From CAXXOK01 sp001604115 (GTDB lineage: Bacteria > Bacillota > Clostridia > Christensenellales > Aristaeellaceae), in contig JAYFOV010000013.1 of the NCBI GenBank assembly GCA_034928535.1, positions 1 through 64,000 of the forward strand: a stretch of 64,000 bases of DNA. Direction: 5' to 3'. The first letter of the stretch is position 1. Every line of letters starts with the position of its first letter. The notes below the pieces were generated by a model that saw nothing but the letters and a program-made list of their open reading frames with translations, ran no database searches and was not told where the DNA came from. Position numbers and translations under genes: made by a program. This document shows positions 18,052-26,781 of the stretch, one piece after another.

Positions 18052-18075
18052 GGCGGCAGGGTTGCCGCCTTGCCC
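18046..18075. repeat. perfect 13-bp inverted repeat holding both divergent -35 boxes
   Basis: GGGCAAGGCGGCA (18046-18058) and TGCCGCCTTGCCC (18063-18075) flank 4 bases. The minus -35 (18046-18051) and plus -35 (18062-18067) both lie in it, and the flanking CTTTCAGTATA and TATACTGAAGG segments are also mirrored. The whole divergent promoter is close to a palindrome, suggesting one operator for both transcripts. Confidence 0.7.
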
Positions 18076-18090
18076 GCTTTGCGGTATACT
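18062..18090 (+). promoter_or_regulatory. dnaE promoter
   Basis: TTGCCG (18062-18067), 17-base spacer, TATACT (18085-18090), about 95 bases ahead of dnaE. Confidence 0.65.
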
Positions 18091-18183
18091 GAAGGGTAGC
18101 CAAACTACGATAAGCGTGCGCTGTTTCGCGCAGCGAAGCTAGACCGCATCCCATCCCCCACACCCGCGCACAAGGAGGCCACC

Positions 18184-21100
18184 ATGGCGTTTGCACACCT
18201 TCACCTGCACACGGAGTATAGCCTGCTGGACGGCGCTTGCCGCATTGACCTGCTCGTCAAGCGCCTGAAGGCGCTTGGCATGGAGCATTGCGCCATGACC
18301 GACCACGGCGTGATGTACGGCGCGGTGGATTTTTATTCCGCCTGCAAGGACGCCGGGATCCATCCCGTGATCGGCTGCGAAGTGTATGTGTGCCCCGACC
18401 GCTTCGACAAAACTGTGGTGAGCCGGGAGTACAGCCACCTGATCCTGCTGTGCGAAAACCAGACGGGCTACCAAAACCTGACCAAGCTGGTGAGTCTGGG
18501 CTTTACCGAAGGGTTTTACTACCGTCCCCGGGTGGACTTTTCCCTCCTGCGTCAATATGCCGAAGGGCTCATATGCCTGTCTGCCTGCCTGAGCGGCGAT
18601 TTGCCCAAGCTACTGCTCCAGAATCGCCGGGAGGATGCGCGCGCCCACGCGCTGGAGATGCAGCAGATTTTTGGCAAAGGCAACTATTTTATTGAGATCA
18701 TGGATCACGGCATCCCGGAGGAGCGGCAGGTGCTGCCGGAGCTCATCGCCCTGTCCCGGGACACCGGCATCCCGCTGGTGGCCACCAACGACTGCCATTA
18801 TCTGGAGCGTAAGGACGCCGCCGCGCAGGAAGTGCTCATGTGCGTGCAGACCGGCAAAACCTTGCAGGATGAAGCCCGCATGCGCATGGAAACCGAGGAG
18901 CTGTACGTCAAGAGTGAGGCCGAGATGCGCGCCCTGTTCGCCAGCGTGCCTGACGCTGTGGATCGCGCGGCGGAAATCGCCGCCCGCTGCGATGTCGTCT
19001 TCGATTTTAACACCCGCCACCTGCCCAACTACCCCATCGATACCGATGAGACCCCACTGGAGATGCTCACGCGGCTTTGCATGGCCGGGCTGCATGATTT
19101 TTACCCCGCCGAGGCGGCCGACCCGCACAGTGAGCCGCGCAAGCGCCTTGCCTATGAGCTGGACGTGATCGCCCAGATGGGGTTTATTGATTATTTTTTG
19201 ATCGTGTGGGATTTTATCGACTATGCCAAGCGCAACGGCATCATGGTCGGCCCCGGACGCGGCAGCGGCGCGGGCAGCATCGTGGCCTATACGCTGCGCA
19301 TCACCATGCTCGACCCGCTCAAATACAACCTGCTCTTTGAGCGCTTTTTGAACCCCGAACGCATCAGCATGCCGGATATCGACGTGGATTTTTGCTATGA
19401 GCGCCGTCAGGAAGTCATCGACTATGTGACCCGCAAATATGGCACGGATCACGTGGCGCAAATCATCACCTTTGGTACCATGAAGGCCAAGGCCGTGGTG
19501 CGTGATGTGGGCCGCGTGCTGGGCATGAGCTATGCCGCCGTGGATCAGGTTGCCAAAGCCATCCCCTTTTCCCTGGATATGACGCTGGAAAAAGCCGTTC
19601 AGATCAGCCCGCAGCTGCATGAAATGGTCGCTACGGACCCCGCGGTCGCCCAGCTCATCGAAACCAGCATGGCGCTGGAGGGCATGCCCCGCCATGCCAG
19701 CACCCACGCGGCCGGTGTGCTCATCACCGCGCGCCCGGTCACGGATTATGTGCCCCTTCAGGTCAATGACGAGGTTGTGACCACGCAATTCCCCATGGGC
19801 ACGCTGGAGCATTTGGGACTGCTTAAAATGGATTTTCTGGGGCTTCGCACGCTCACTGTGATCCGCGATGCGCTGGACATGATGCGCCAGATCGGCGTGG
19901 ATATGACCCCGGAGGATATCCCCCTGGACGATGCCGCCGTATATGAAATGATATCCGCCGGGGACACGGACGGCGTGTTTCAGTTGGAATCCGGCGGCAT
20001 GCGGCTATTTTTACAGAATATGAAACCCGCCTGCTTTGAGGACATCATCGCCGCCATCTCCCTGTACCGCCCCGGCCCCATGGAAAGCATCCCCCGCTAC
20101 ATCGCGGGCAAGCAAAAGCCGGACACCGTACGCTATCCCACCCCGCTGGTCAAGCCCATCCTGGATGTGACCTACGGCTGCATGGTCTATCAGGAGCAGG
20201 TCATGCAGATCGTGCGCGATCTGGCCGGTTATTCCCTGGGGCGCAGCGATCTGGTGCGCCGCGCCATGAGCAAGAAGAAAAAAGACGTAATGGCCAAAGA
20301 GCGCGAGTATTTCGTGCACGGCATGACCGATGCGGACGGCAACGTGCTGGTGGAAGGCTGTTTGCGCCGCGGCGTGCCCGAAAAGGTAGCCGAGCAGCTC
20401 TTTGACGATATGACCGCTTTTGCCAGCTACGCCTTCAATAAAAGCCACGCGGCGGCCTACGGTGTGGTGGCCGTGCAGACGGGCTGGCTCAAACGCCGCT
20501 ATCCCGTACAGTTTATGGCCGCTATCATGAACAGCGTGCTGGACAATACCGGCAAGATCGCGGGCTATATCCAATATTGCCGGGGCAAGGGCATCCCCGT
20601 TTTGCCGCCGGATGTAAACCACAGCGGCTGGAAATTTACCGTTGGTCAGAGTGCGGACGGCACGCCGGGCATCCGCTTTGGCATGGGCGCGATCAAGAAC
20701 GTCGGGTTTCATGCGGTGGAAGCCATCGTCAAAACACGCGCGCAGGAACCCTTTGCCGATCTGTTTGACTTTGCCGACCGTGTACCGGCCGAGTCCATCA
20801 ACAAGCGGGTAGTCGAAAGCCTTATCAAGGCGGGCGCGTTCGATTCCGGCCGCTACAACCGCGCCCAACTCCTGGCGGTGTATGAGCGCACCATCGACGA
20901 AGCCGCCCAAAAGCGCAAGGGAAACCTCTCCGGTCAGGTGAGCTTGTTTGATATGGCAGGCGGCATTGCCAAACCCACACACGCCGCCGTACCCGCCCTG
21001 CCGGAGGAGAATCTCAAAGTATTGCTCAACATGGAAAAAGAAATGACCGGCGTCTACATCAGCGGTCATCCGCTGGACGAGGTGGCCGATCTGCTCCGCA

Positions 21101-22029
21101 TTGGCTTCACCACCGTTTCGGATGTGCAGTCCATATCAGAAAACGAACACCATGGGCTGGATCACGATGGGGATACGGCCGTCATGGCAGGCATCCTCAC
21201 CCTGGCCAAGGGACGCATTACCAAGCGGGGCGCTATGATGGGCATCATCACCCTGGAGGATCTGACCGGTCAAATCGAAGGGCTGGTGTTCCCCAAAATC
21301 TACGATAAGTTCGTGACCCTGCTCGCGGCGGATACGTTGGTGGTACTGACCGGCAAGCTCTCCTTCCGCGAGGAGGAGGATGCCAAGCTGTTGGTGGATA
21401 CCGTGCAGCCGCTCACCCCACAGACCGCCCAGCAGGCCAAGCTCGGCTTGAACTTGCGACGCACGGTTCGCGTGCCCATGGCCGCCGAGCCGGAGCAGTT
21501 GGATCCGCCTGCGCCGCCCTGGCGGCACGACCCCGCCAAACCCTATGCACGCTTGTCCCCCGTCAATCTGGCTATGATCAAGGCCTACCCCAACGCAACG
21601 CAAGAAGCCCCCGTAGATGAAACCCTTTTGCACGGCGCGCCGCGCGCATTGCCCGCACAGGCCGATGCCCTGACTGCGCCGCTGCCTTTAGCGCCTGAAG
21701 CGGCGGCAGCGCCCATCAAGCCTGCGGCAGCTCCGCCCGCCGCATCCGTACCCCTTACACCCTTGGATGATACCCCGGCGCTGACCGATGCACAGCTCGC
21801 CCGACGCGCCGCACAAAAACTTGGGTTAGTCCTTCCCACGCGCGCACCCTACCTGGAGCAAGTCAAAACCTTGTGCTCGCAGCACCCCGGCCAGGTGCCC
21901 GCCTATGTCAAGATCGTGGATGAGGGCATCACTTTGCTCATGGAACGGGCCTGCTGGCCGGACGCTTCGGCTGCGGCGCTGGCCTCGCTTCGGCAACTGC
22001 TGGGCGAGCAGTCCGTTACCTTAAAGTAG
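18184..22029 (+). CDS. dnaE: DNA polymerase III alpha subunit, DnaE type
   Basis: The 1281-residue replicative polymerase opens with a PHP domain (HLHLHTEYSLLDG, then MTDHGVMYGA). The palm has the Asp pair in GPGRGSGAGS...MPDIDVDFCYERR (near residues 400), followed by the finger region, a helix-hairpin-helix, and an OB fold (LTGQIEGLVFP). Between about residues 1150 and 1220 is an Ala/Pro-rich linker, then a small C-terminal domain ending in LRQLLGEQSVTLK. The ATG has AAGGAGG 5 bases upstream. It polymerises DNA in the cytoplasm; Firmicutes also carry PolC, which is not in this window. It is divergent from the primosome operon. Confidence 0.95.
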   Translation: MAFAHLHLHTEYSLLDGACRIDLLVKRLKALGMEHCAMTDHGVMYGAVDFYSACKDAGIHPVIGCEVYVCPDRFDKTVVSREYSHLILLCENQTGYQNLTKLVSLGFTEGFYYRPRVDFSLLRQYAEGLICLSACLSGDLPKLLLQNRREDARAHALEMQQIFGKGNYFIEIMDHGIPEERQVLPELIALSRDTGIPLVATNDCHYLERKDAAAQEVLMCVQTGKTLQDEARMRMETEELYVKSEAEMRALFASVPDAVDRAAEIAARCDVVFDFNTRHLPNYPIDTDETPLEMLTRLCMAGLHDFYPAEAADPHSEPRKRLAYELDVIAQMGFIDYFLIVWDFIDYAKRNGIMVGPGRGSGAGSIVAYTLRITMLDPLKYNLLFERFLNPERISMPDIDVDFCYERRQEVIDYVTRKYGTDHVAQIITFGTMKAKAVVRDVGRVLGMSYAAVDQVAKAIPFSLDMTLEKAVQISPQLHEMVATDPAVAQLIETSMALEGMPRHASTHAAGVLITARPVTDYVPLQVNDEVVTTQFPMGTLEHLGLLKMDFLGLRTLTVIRDALDMMRQIGVDMTPEDIPLDDAAVYEMISAGDTDGVFQLESGGMRLFLQNMKPACFEDIIAAISLYRPGPMESIPRYIAGKQKPDTVRYPTPLVKPILDVTYGCMVYQEQVMQIVRDLAGYSLGRSDLVRRAMSKKKKDVMAKEREYFVHGMTDADGNVLVEGCLRRGVPEKVAEQLFDDMTAFASYAFNKSHAAAYGVVAVQTGWLKRRYPVQFMAAIMNSVLDNTGKIAGYIQYCRGKGIPVLPPDVNHSGWKFTVGQSADGTPGIRFGMGAIKNVGFHAVEAIVKTRAQEPFADLFDFADRVPAESINKRVVESLIKAGAFDSGRYNRAQLLAVYERTIDEAAQKRKGNLSGQVSLFDMAGGIAKPTHAAVPALPEENLKVLLNMEKEMTGVYISGHPLDEVADLLRIGFTTVSDVQSISENEHHGLDHDGDTAVMAGILTLAKGRITKRGAMMGIITLEDLTGQIEGLVFPKIYDKFVTLLAADTLVVLTGKLSFREEEDAKLLVDTVQPLTPQTAQQAKLGLNLRRTVRVPMAAEPEQLDPPAPPWRHDPAKPYARLSPVNLAMIKAYPNATQEAPVDETLLHGAPRALPAQADALTAPLPLAPEAAAAPIKPAAAPPAASVPLTPLDDTPALTDAQLARRAAQKLGLVLPTRAPYLEQVKTLCSQHPGQVPAYVKIVDEGITLLMERACWPDASAAALASLRQLLGEQSVTLK

Positions 22030-22076
22030 CTTGCCCTCGGCGAATCTGTGCACTTTGCCGAAGTTACGCAAAACAC

Positions 22077-22105
22077 TTGACAAATCGGACGGGGTTCGAT
22101 AGTAT
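22077..22105 (+). promoter_or_regulatory. promoter of the GntR gene, with a GTATAC palindrome
   Basis: TTGACA (22077-22082), 17-base spacer, TAGTAT (22100-22105). GTATAC (22102-22107) overlaps the -10 box and could be part of an autoregulatory site; that part is speculative. Confidence 0.65.
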
Positions 22106-22138
22106 ACAAAATACAAAGAAAGAACAAGGGGTGTACTG

Positions 22139-22831
22139 ATGTCCGTGATGCGCTTTACTCCTTCGGTCGAAAGCAAACCTATCCGTGAAATTGCTTACGA
22201 AACGCTGAAGCACGCCATAATTACCGGCCAGATTCCAGCTGGCGCGCGAATCGTCGAAACGGAGTATGCCGATAAGCTGCACATCAGCCGTACGCCGCTT
22301 CGTGAGGCACTGCGTAAGCTGGAGCGGGATGGCCTGGTGGAGTATGTGCTCCGCCGCGGGGTCGTGGTGCGCGCCTTCACCATCGCCGATGTGGAGGAGA
22401 TTTACACCATCCGCAATGCGCTGGAAATGCTCACGCTGCCCGCCATCATCGACAACGCTACCCCGGAGGATATCCGTTCCCTGCGGGATAAGCTGCACCG
22501 GATGGACGCGTTTATCAACCAGAACGATATCGAGGGTGTGAGCCCGCTGGCGCGTAGCTTCCACGATGAGCTGACCGCTATTTCGGGCTTGAACCGCATC
22601 CTGCGTGTGATTCAGGGGCAGGATGAGTATATCCGCCGTTTTTCCGCCATGAGCATTGCCAAGGAAACCCGCCGCAAAGTTGCCCATGAGGAGCATTACA
22701 AGCTCCTAGAGTATTTGGAGCAGCGGGATCTGGCCAGCTTCGAGCGCCTGATGCGCAAGCATATTGAGCGCAGCAAGGAAACCTGCCTCATGGCGCTTTC
22801 CGAAGCCAACTACCAACCGACCCGCGCCTGA
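22139..22831 (+). CDS. GntR-family transcription regulator, FadR subfamily
   Basis: The 230-residue protein has an N-terminal winged helix (IREIAYETLKHAIITGQIPAGARIVETEYADKL is the region; recognition helix ISRTPLREALRKLE) and an all-helical FCD ligand-binding domain (IYTIRNALEMLTLPAII, then FHDELTAISGL). FCD regulators usually sense carboxylic acids through a His/Asp metal site; FHDEL provides one His. It is a single gene with its own promoter and a terminator immediately after it, so targets may be elsewhere. The ATG at 22139 has AAGGGG about 8 bases upstream. Confidence 0.9.
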   Translation: MSVMRFTPSVESKPIREIAYETLKHAIITGQIPAGARIVETEYADKLHISRTPLREALRKLERDGLVEYVLRRGVVVRAFTIADVEEIYTIRNALEMLTLPAIIDNATPEDIRSLRDKLHRMDAFINQNDIEGVSPLARSFHDELTAISGLNRILRVIQGQDEYIRRFSAMSIAKETRRKVAHEEHYKLLEYLEQRDLASFERLMRKHIERSKETCLMALSEANYQPTRA

Positions 22832-22835
22832 AACG

Positions 22836-22873
22836 CACGCCCACCGCGCTAGGCCGCGGCGGGCGTGTTTTTT
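22836..22873 (+). terminator. intrinsic terminator of the GntR gene
   Basis: CACGCCC/GGGCGTG closes a stem with inner CCGCG/CGCGG, followed directly by six T (22868-22873). Confidence 0.9.
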
Positions 22874-22947
22874 CATCATATCAACGGTCTAAGCCCGCAG
22901 GCCACAGTGTGCCTGCGGCTTTGCACACGATCAAAGGAGTGAAGCCC

Positions 22948-24711
22948 ATGGAAGCCACTTGGGATTTGAGCGTATTGTACAAAGGGTTTGACGATCCCGC
23001 CCTGCGCGCGGATATTCTGGCCATCACCACCATGACTGCGGAAGGCCAAGCCTTGCTCCAGGCCGATCTACCCCAGGGCGAAAAGCTGGTCCAGCTCGTG
23101 AGCCATATGGAAGCGCTGAGCAACAAGCTCTCCCGCGCTTTTCTCTTCTGCCAGCTCACCTTGGCGGTAGAGGCGGAGAACCGCGACGCCTTCCGAACCT
23201 TGGAGGAACTGAGTGCCCTGTCCGTGGATGCGCAGGTGTTCCGCAGTGCCTGCACGCGCTTCATTGGCGAATTGGATGGGTTGGAAGCGTTGATCCAGGG
23301 TCATGAAAAACTCCGGCAAAACGCCTTCGTTTTGCGGGAGGCACAGCAGGAAGCCAAGCACATGCTCCCGGAGAGCATGGAAAAGTGGATGCTGCGCATG
23401 TCTTTGAGCGGCGGGGATGCCTTCCAAAAGCTCCGCGACCAGCTTATGGGCACCCTGACGGTGGATTTTCAGGGGCAAAGCCTACCCCTCCCCGCTGTGC
23501 GAGGTAAGGCCTATGATCCGGATCCTGCCGTGCGCAAAGCCGCCTATGAGGCGGAGTTGGCCGCCTACCCCAAAGTGGCGCTGCCCATGGCGTTTTGCCT
23601 GGGCGGCATCAAGGGCGAGGCGCTCACCATGAGTGAGGCTCGCGGTTATGCGGATGTGCTCACCCAGCAGTTGGCCGAAAGCCGTATGGATCGGGAAACG
23701 CTGGATGCCATGTTTACCGCTATCCGCGAAGCCCTGCCGGACTTCCGCCGCTATCTCAAGGCCAAGGCCAAGCTGCTTGGGCACGAGGGCGGCATCCCGT
23801 TTTACGATTTGTTTGCCCCCGTGGGTCAGGATGTGCAAACCTATACCATCGAGGAAGCGCGCGCATTGCTCACGGATGCCTTTGGCAAGGCACACCCCAA
23901 GATGGCAACCTTCATTGCCCATGCGTTTGACCACCGCTGGATCGACCTTTACCCAAGGGAAGGAAAGGAAGGCGGCGCGTTTTGCAGCGAGAACCATGAG
24001 CTGCGCATCAGCCGCATCATGACCAATTTCGTGGGCAGCTTCAGCGATGTGAGCACACTGGCGCACGAGCTGGGGCATGCCTGGCATGCGCGCTGCCTGG
24101 AGGCTTCGCCCCTTTTGATGGCGCAGCCGCCCATGCCGCTTGCGGAAACCGCCTCCACCTTCAATGAAACCATGCTGGCTCAAACCGTGCTGGAAACCGC
24201 CACACCGCAGCGCGCCTTCAACATCCTGGAAGGCATCCTGATGGAAGCAACCCAGTGCTGTGTGGATATCCTCAGCCGTTTCCTGTTTGAAAGCGCGGTG
24301 TTTGAGGCGCGCAAGACGCATACCCCTTCCGTGGAGGAGCTGCGCCAGATGATGCTCGCCGCACAGGAGGAAGCCTATGGCGATGGTCTGGCTGCCGATG
24401 TGCGCCATGCTGATATGTGGATCAACAAAGGCCACTATTACACCGTCGGCCTGCATTTCTACAATTTCCCCTACGCGTTTGGCCTGCTGTTTGGCTTGGG
24501 CGTTTACCAGCTGTACAGGCAGGAGGGGCAGGCCTTCCTGCCCAAGTATGATGCGCTGCTGGCCTACTGCGGCAGTGACACCATCGCCAATGTAGCCGCC
24601 ACCGTGGGCATTGATGTGCGCAGCGCAGCCTATTGGCGCAGCGCGCTGGATGTGGTGCGCGGCGAGATCGATCAATTTGTCGCGCTGGCCGAGCAACAGG
24701 CCGCCCGGTGA
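22948..24711 (+). CDS. M3 family oligoendopeptidase (PepF-like)
   Basis: The 587-residue metallopeptidase carries the zinc motif HELGH in LAHELGHAWHARCL, with a downstream Glu in ETASTFNETML. It cuts short peptides in the cytoplasm and recycles amino acids. Length and architecture match PepF-type enzymes. I chose the ATG at 22948 (MEATWDLSV) because AAAGGAG is upstream; the frame extends to 22909 but lacks family similarity. Its TGA overlaps the GTG start of the nucleotidyltransferase gene (GTGA at 24708-24711), so the two are coupled. Confidence 0.92.
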   Translation: MEATWDLSVLYKGFDDPALRADILAITTMTAEGQALLQADLPQGEKLVQLVSHMEALSNKLSRAFLFCQLTLAVEAENRDAFRTLEELSALSVDAQVFRSACTRFIGELDGLEALIQGHEKLRQNAFVLREAQQEAKHMLPESMEKWMLRMSLSGGDAFQKLRDQLMGTLTVDFQGQSLPLPAVRGKAYDPDPAVRKAAYEAELAAYPKVALPMAFCLGGIKGEALTMSEARGYADVLTQQLAESRMDRETLDAMFTAIREALPDFRRYLKAKAKLLGHEGGIPFYDLFAPVGQDVQTYTIEEARALLTDAFGKAHPKMATFIAHAFDHRWIDLYPREGKEGGAFCSENHELRISRIMTNFVGSFSDVSTLAHELGHAWHARCLEASPLLMAQPPMPLAETASTFNETMLAQTVLETATPQRAFNILEGILMEATQCCVDILSRFLFESAVFEARKTHTPSVEELRQMMLAAQEEAYGDGLAADVRHADMWINKGHYYTVGLHFYNFPYAFGLLFGLGVYQLYRQEGQAFLPKYDALLAYCGSDTIANVAATVGIDVRSAAYWRSALDVVRGEIDQFVALAEQQAAR

Positions 24712-26024
24712 ACACCGCATTGCTCCGTGCGCCGTGGCTCAGGGAGGCGGCGCGCGTGTTTGAAGCCGGCAGCCAGCCCCTGTATGCGGTGGGCGGCGTG
24801 GTGCGCAATGCGCTGATGGATCTGCCCGCCAGCGATGTGGATCTCTGCGGACCAGCCACCCCGGAGCAGGTATCCGCCCTGTGCGCGGGCACCGCCATCC
24901 GTTCGGTGCTCCGCGCCGCGCATTTTGGCACGGTGGAATTGCACCTGGCCGATGCGGACGGCCGCCATATGGCCGAATACACGACTTTTCGGGTGGATAG
25001 CTACCGCTGCGGACACCAGCCAAGCGCCGTGCGCTTTGCCCCCAACGCGGATATCGACGCCCTGCGGCGTGATTTTTCCGTCAATGCGCTCTACTGCCGG
25101 CTTCATGCCGATCCGGATGCACCGCTTAGGGTCGTCGATCCCACGGGAGGGCTGGCCCATCTGGCTGCGGGGGTGTTGCACACCGTGACCGCCGATCCGG
25201 ATCAGGTGCTCAAGGACGATGGTTTGCGCATTCTGCGTGCGGCACGCTTTCAGGCGGAGCTTGGGCTCACGCCCACCCCAGCGCTGCTGCTGTCCGCGAC
25301 CAAGTATGCGCCCCTGCTGGCGGATATCGCACTGGAGCGCCTGCGGGACGAGCTATGTAAGTTGCTCCTGTCTGATGGCCGGTACCCCTCCCTTGCCCGC
25401 AGGGAAAACCCAGTGGTCGCAGGCCTTGTGACCCTGCGCCAAACAGGCGCTTGGGCAGCTCTCTTTGGCACTCTCCCGCCTGATGAGGCAGGGATCGCAG
25501 CGCAGGCGCACTACGTTGCGCCGGAAGGGATGCCCCCGCTGGCAGGCAAACTCTCACTGCTTTTCTGGCAGGCAACCCCCGAAGCACTGTCCGCCTGCAC
25601 AGAACGCCTGCGCCTGAACCAGCGGGAAACCGCTGCAGCACAGGGCGCTCTCTCCGCCATCCAGCGGATCATGCAGGGGCAGTTCACCTTGATGGATGCG
25701 GTTCGCGTGGGCACTCCTGCAGCCAGGCAGGCCATTGCGGCCTTTCGGGCACTGGCTGCCAGCGGCGTGGCGTGCGGGCCATGGCTCGCTTTGGCGGAAT
25801 CGGTTGGCGCACAGCTGAGCAGCGGCATCCCCCTCACGCTCAAAGACCTGGCCATCCACGGGGACGATCTGCTTCCGCTTTGCCAGCGCATGGGGCTCCC
25901 CGCCAAGCACATTGGGGCTGCGCTGGATGCCCTCTGGCAGGCGGCCGTCACAGGCAGCCTCCCTAACGAGCACGCCGCTTTGCTTGCCCGCGCCGAGCAT
26001 TGGCTTTCCGCGCAGCTGCCATGA
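24708..26024 (+). CDS. CCA tRNA nucleotidyltransferase / poly(A) polymerase family
   Basis: The 438-residue protein has the class II nucleotidyltransferase motifs: GGVVRNALM, the metal-binding Asp pair in SDVDLCG, the RRDFSVNALYC motif and DDGLRILRAARF, followed by a helical tRNA-binding body. It adds or repairs the CCA end of tRNAs. The usual GGxVRD is GGVVRN here. The GTG start at 24708 overlaps the pepF stop, which fits translational coupling; a longer reading frame from 24633 lies inside pepF and was not used. Confidence 0.88.
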   Translation: MNTALLRAPWLREAARVFEAGSQPLYAVGGVVRNALMDLPASDVDLCGPATPEQVSALCAGTAIRSVLRAAHFGTVELHLADADGRHMAEYTTFRVDSYRCGHQPSAVRFAPNADIDALRRDFSVNALYCRLHADPDAPLRVVDPTGGLAHLAAGVLHTVTADPDQVLKDDGLRILRAARFQAELGLTPTPALLLSATKYAPLLADIALERLRDELCKLLLSDGRYPSLARRENPVVAGLVTLRQTGAWAALFGTLPPDEAGIAAQAHYVAPEGMPPLAGKLSLLFWQATPEALSACTERLRLNQRETAAAQGALSAIQRIMQGQFTLMDAVRVGTPAARQAIAAFRALAASGVACGPWLALAESVGAQLSSGIPLTLKDLAIHGDDLLPLCQRMGLPAKHIGAALDALWQAAVTGSLPNEHAALLARAEHWLSAQLP

Positions 26025-26189
26025 ACAAAACCCATGCAGCAGCATAGCCCAATTGCCAAGCAATCCGCTTGTTACGGTGCATCCGGCTGACCAAAACCTG
26101 CTTGCAGCCATGTTCTCCTTTGCTGCGGCGCATTCTTTCCAAGGGTCAAAAAGCATTTTCACAATCCGTTTTTCCACCCAACTAACCCC

Positions 26190-26218
26190 TTGCAATCGTG
26201 TCATGGCTATGGTATACT
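26190..26218 (+). promoter_or_regulatory. rpmE promoter
   Basis: TTGCAA (26190-26195), 17-base spacer, TATACT (26213-26218), 57 bases ahead of rpmE. Confidence 0.75.
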
Positions 26219-26274
26219 ATTATTCGCGGTTCTGTAAGAACCTACACATGCATGCGCAAAAGAGGTGAATTCGC

Positions 26275-26475
26275 ATGAAAGAGAAAATCCATCCCAAGTA
26301 TGGCAAGGCAACCGTCCGTTGCGTATGCGGTGAGACGTTTGAGACTGGTTCCACCAAGCAAGAGCTGAAGGTAGAAATCTGCTCCAAGTGTCACCCTTTC
26401 TTCACCGGCAAGCAGAAGCTGGTAGACAGCGGCGGGCGCGTGGATCGCTTCAAGAAGCGTTTCAACATGGAATAA
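26275..26475 (+). CDS. rpmE: 50S ribosomal protein L31, zinc-binding type
   Basis: The 66-residue protein shows the full zinc-type (C+) set: Cys16 and Cys18 in VRCVCGETF and Cys36 and Cys39 in CSKCHPFFTG. It bridges the large and small ribosomal subunits. AGAGGTG precedes the ATG. It has its own promoter and a strong terminator, so it is a single-gene unit. Confidence 0.97.
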   Translation: MKEKIHPKYGKATVRCVCGETFETGSTKQELKVEICSKCHPFFTGKQKLVDSGGRVDRFKKRFNME

Positions 26476-26482
26476 GCATAGG

Positions 26483-26506
26483 GCGGGGATGTTTCCCCGC
26501 CTTTTG
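26483..26506 (+). terminator. rpmE terminator
   Basis: GGCGGGGA/TCCCCGCC with a TGTT loop, followed by TTTT. Confidence 0.92.
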
Positions 26507-26715
26507 CATGCCCAAAACCGCACGGCAAGCCTATGCCGCCACCGTTACGTTAACCCCTGCCCTCGGTTGCTGAGCCGCTTTGCGCCGTGAACAGGACCAA
26601 TGAGGAAGTGCCGCGCCACGGCAATGCCCACCCAAAGGGCAAGGCAAAGCCTTGTGCCGCCTGTGTCAGGCCACCTTTTGATTGAGCACAAGGCTATTTT
26701 GCACCCTTCTATATT

Positions 26716-26756
26716 GCGAACCCCCCGCCATGCTGTTCGCAACGCGGGGGGTTCGC
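26716..26756. terminator. terminator after the nfn operon
   Basis: A perfect 13-bp GC-rich stem (GCGAACCCCCCGC with its complement) around a 15-base loop, 25 bases past the NfnB stop. It lacks a long U-run on either strand. 26507-26715 holds nothing recognisable. Confidence 0.7.
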
Positions 26757-26781
26757 TATTTGTAGTTTATGTACGGTTGGC

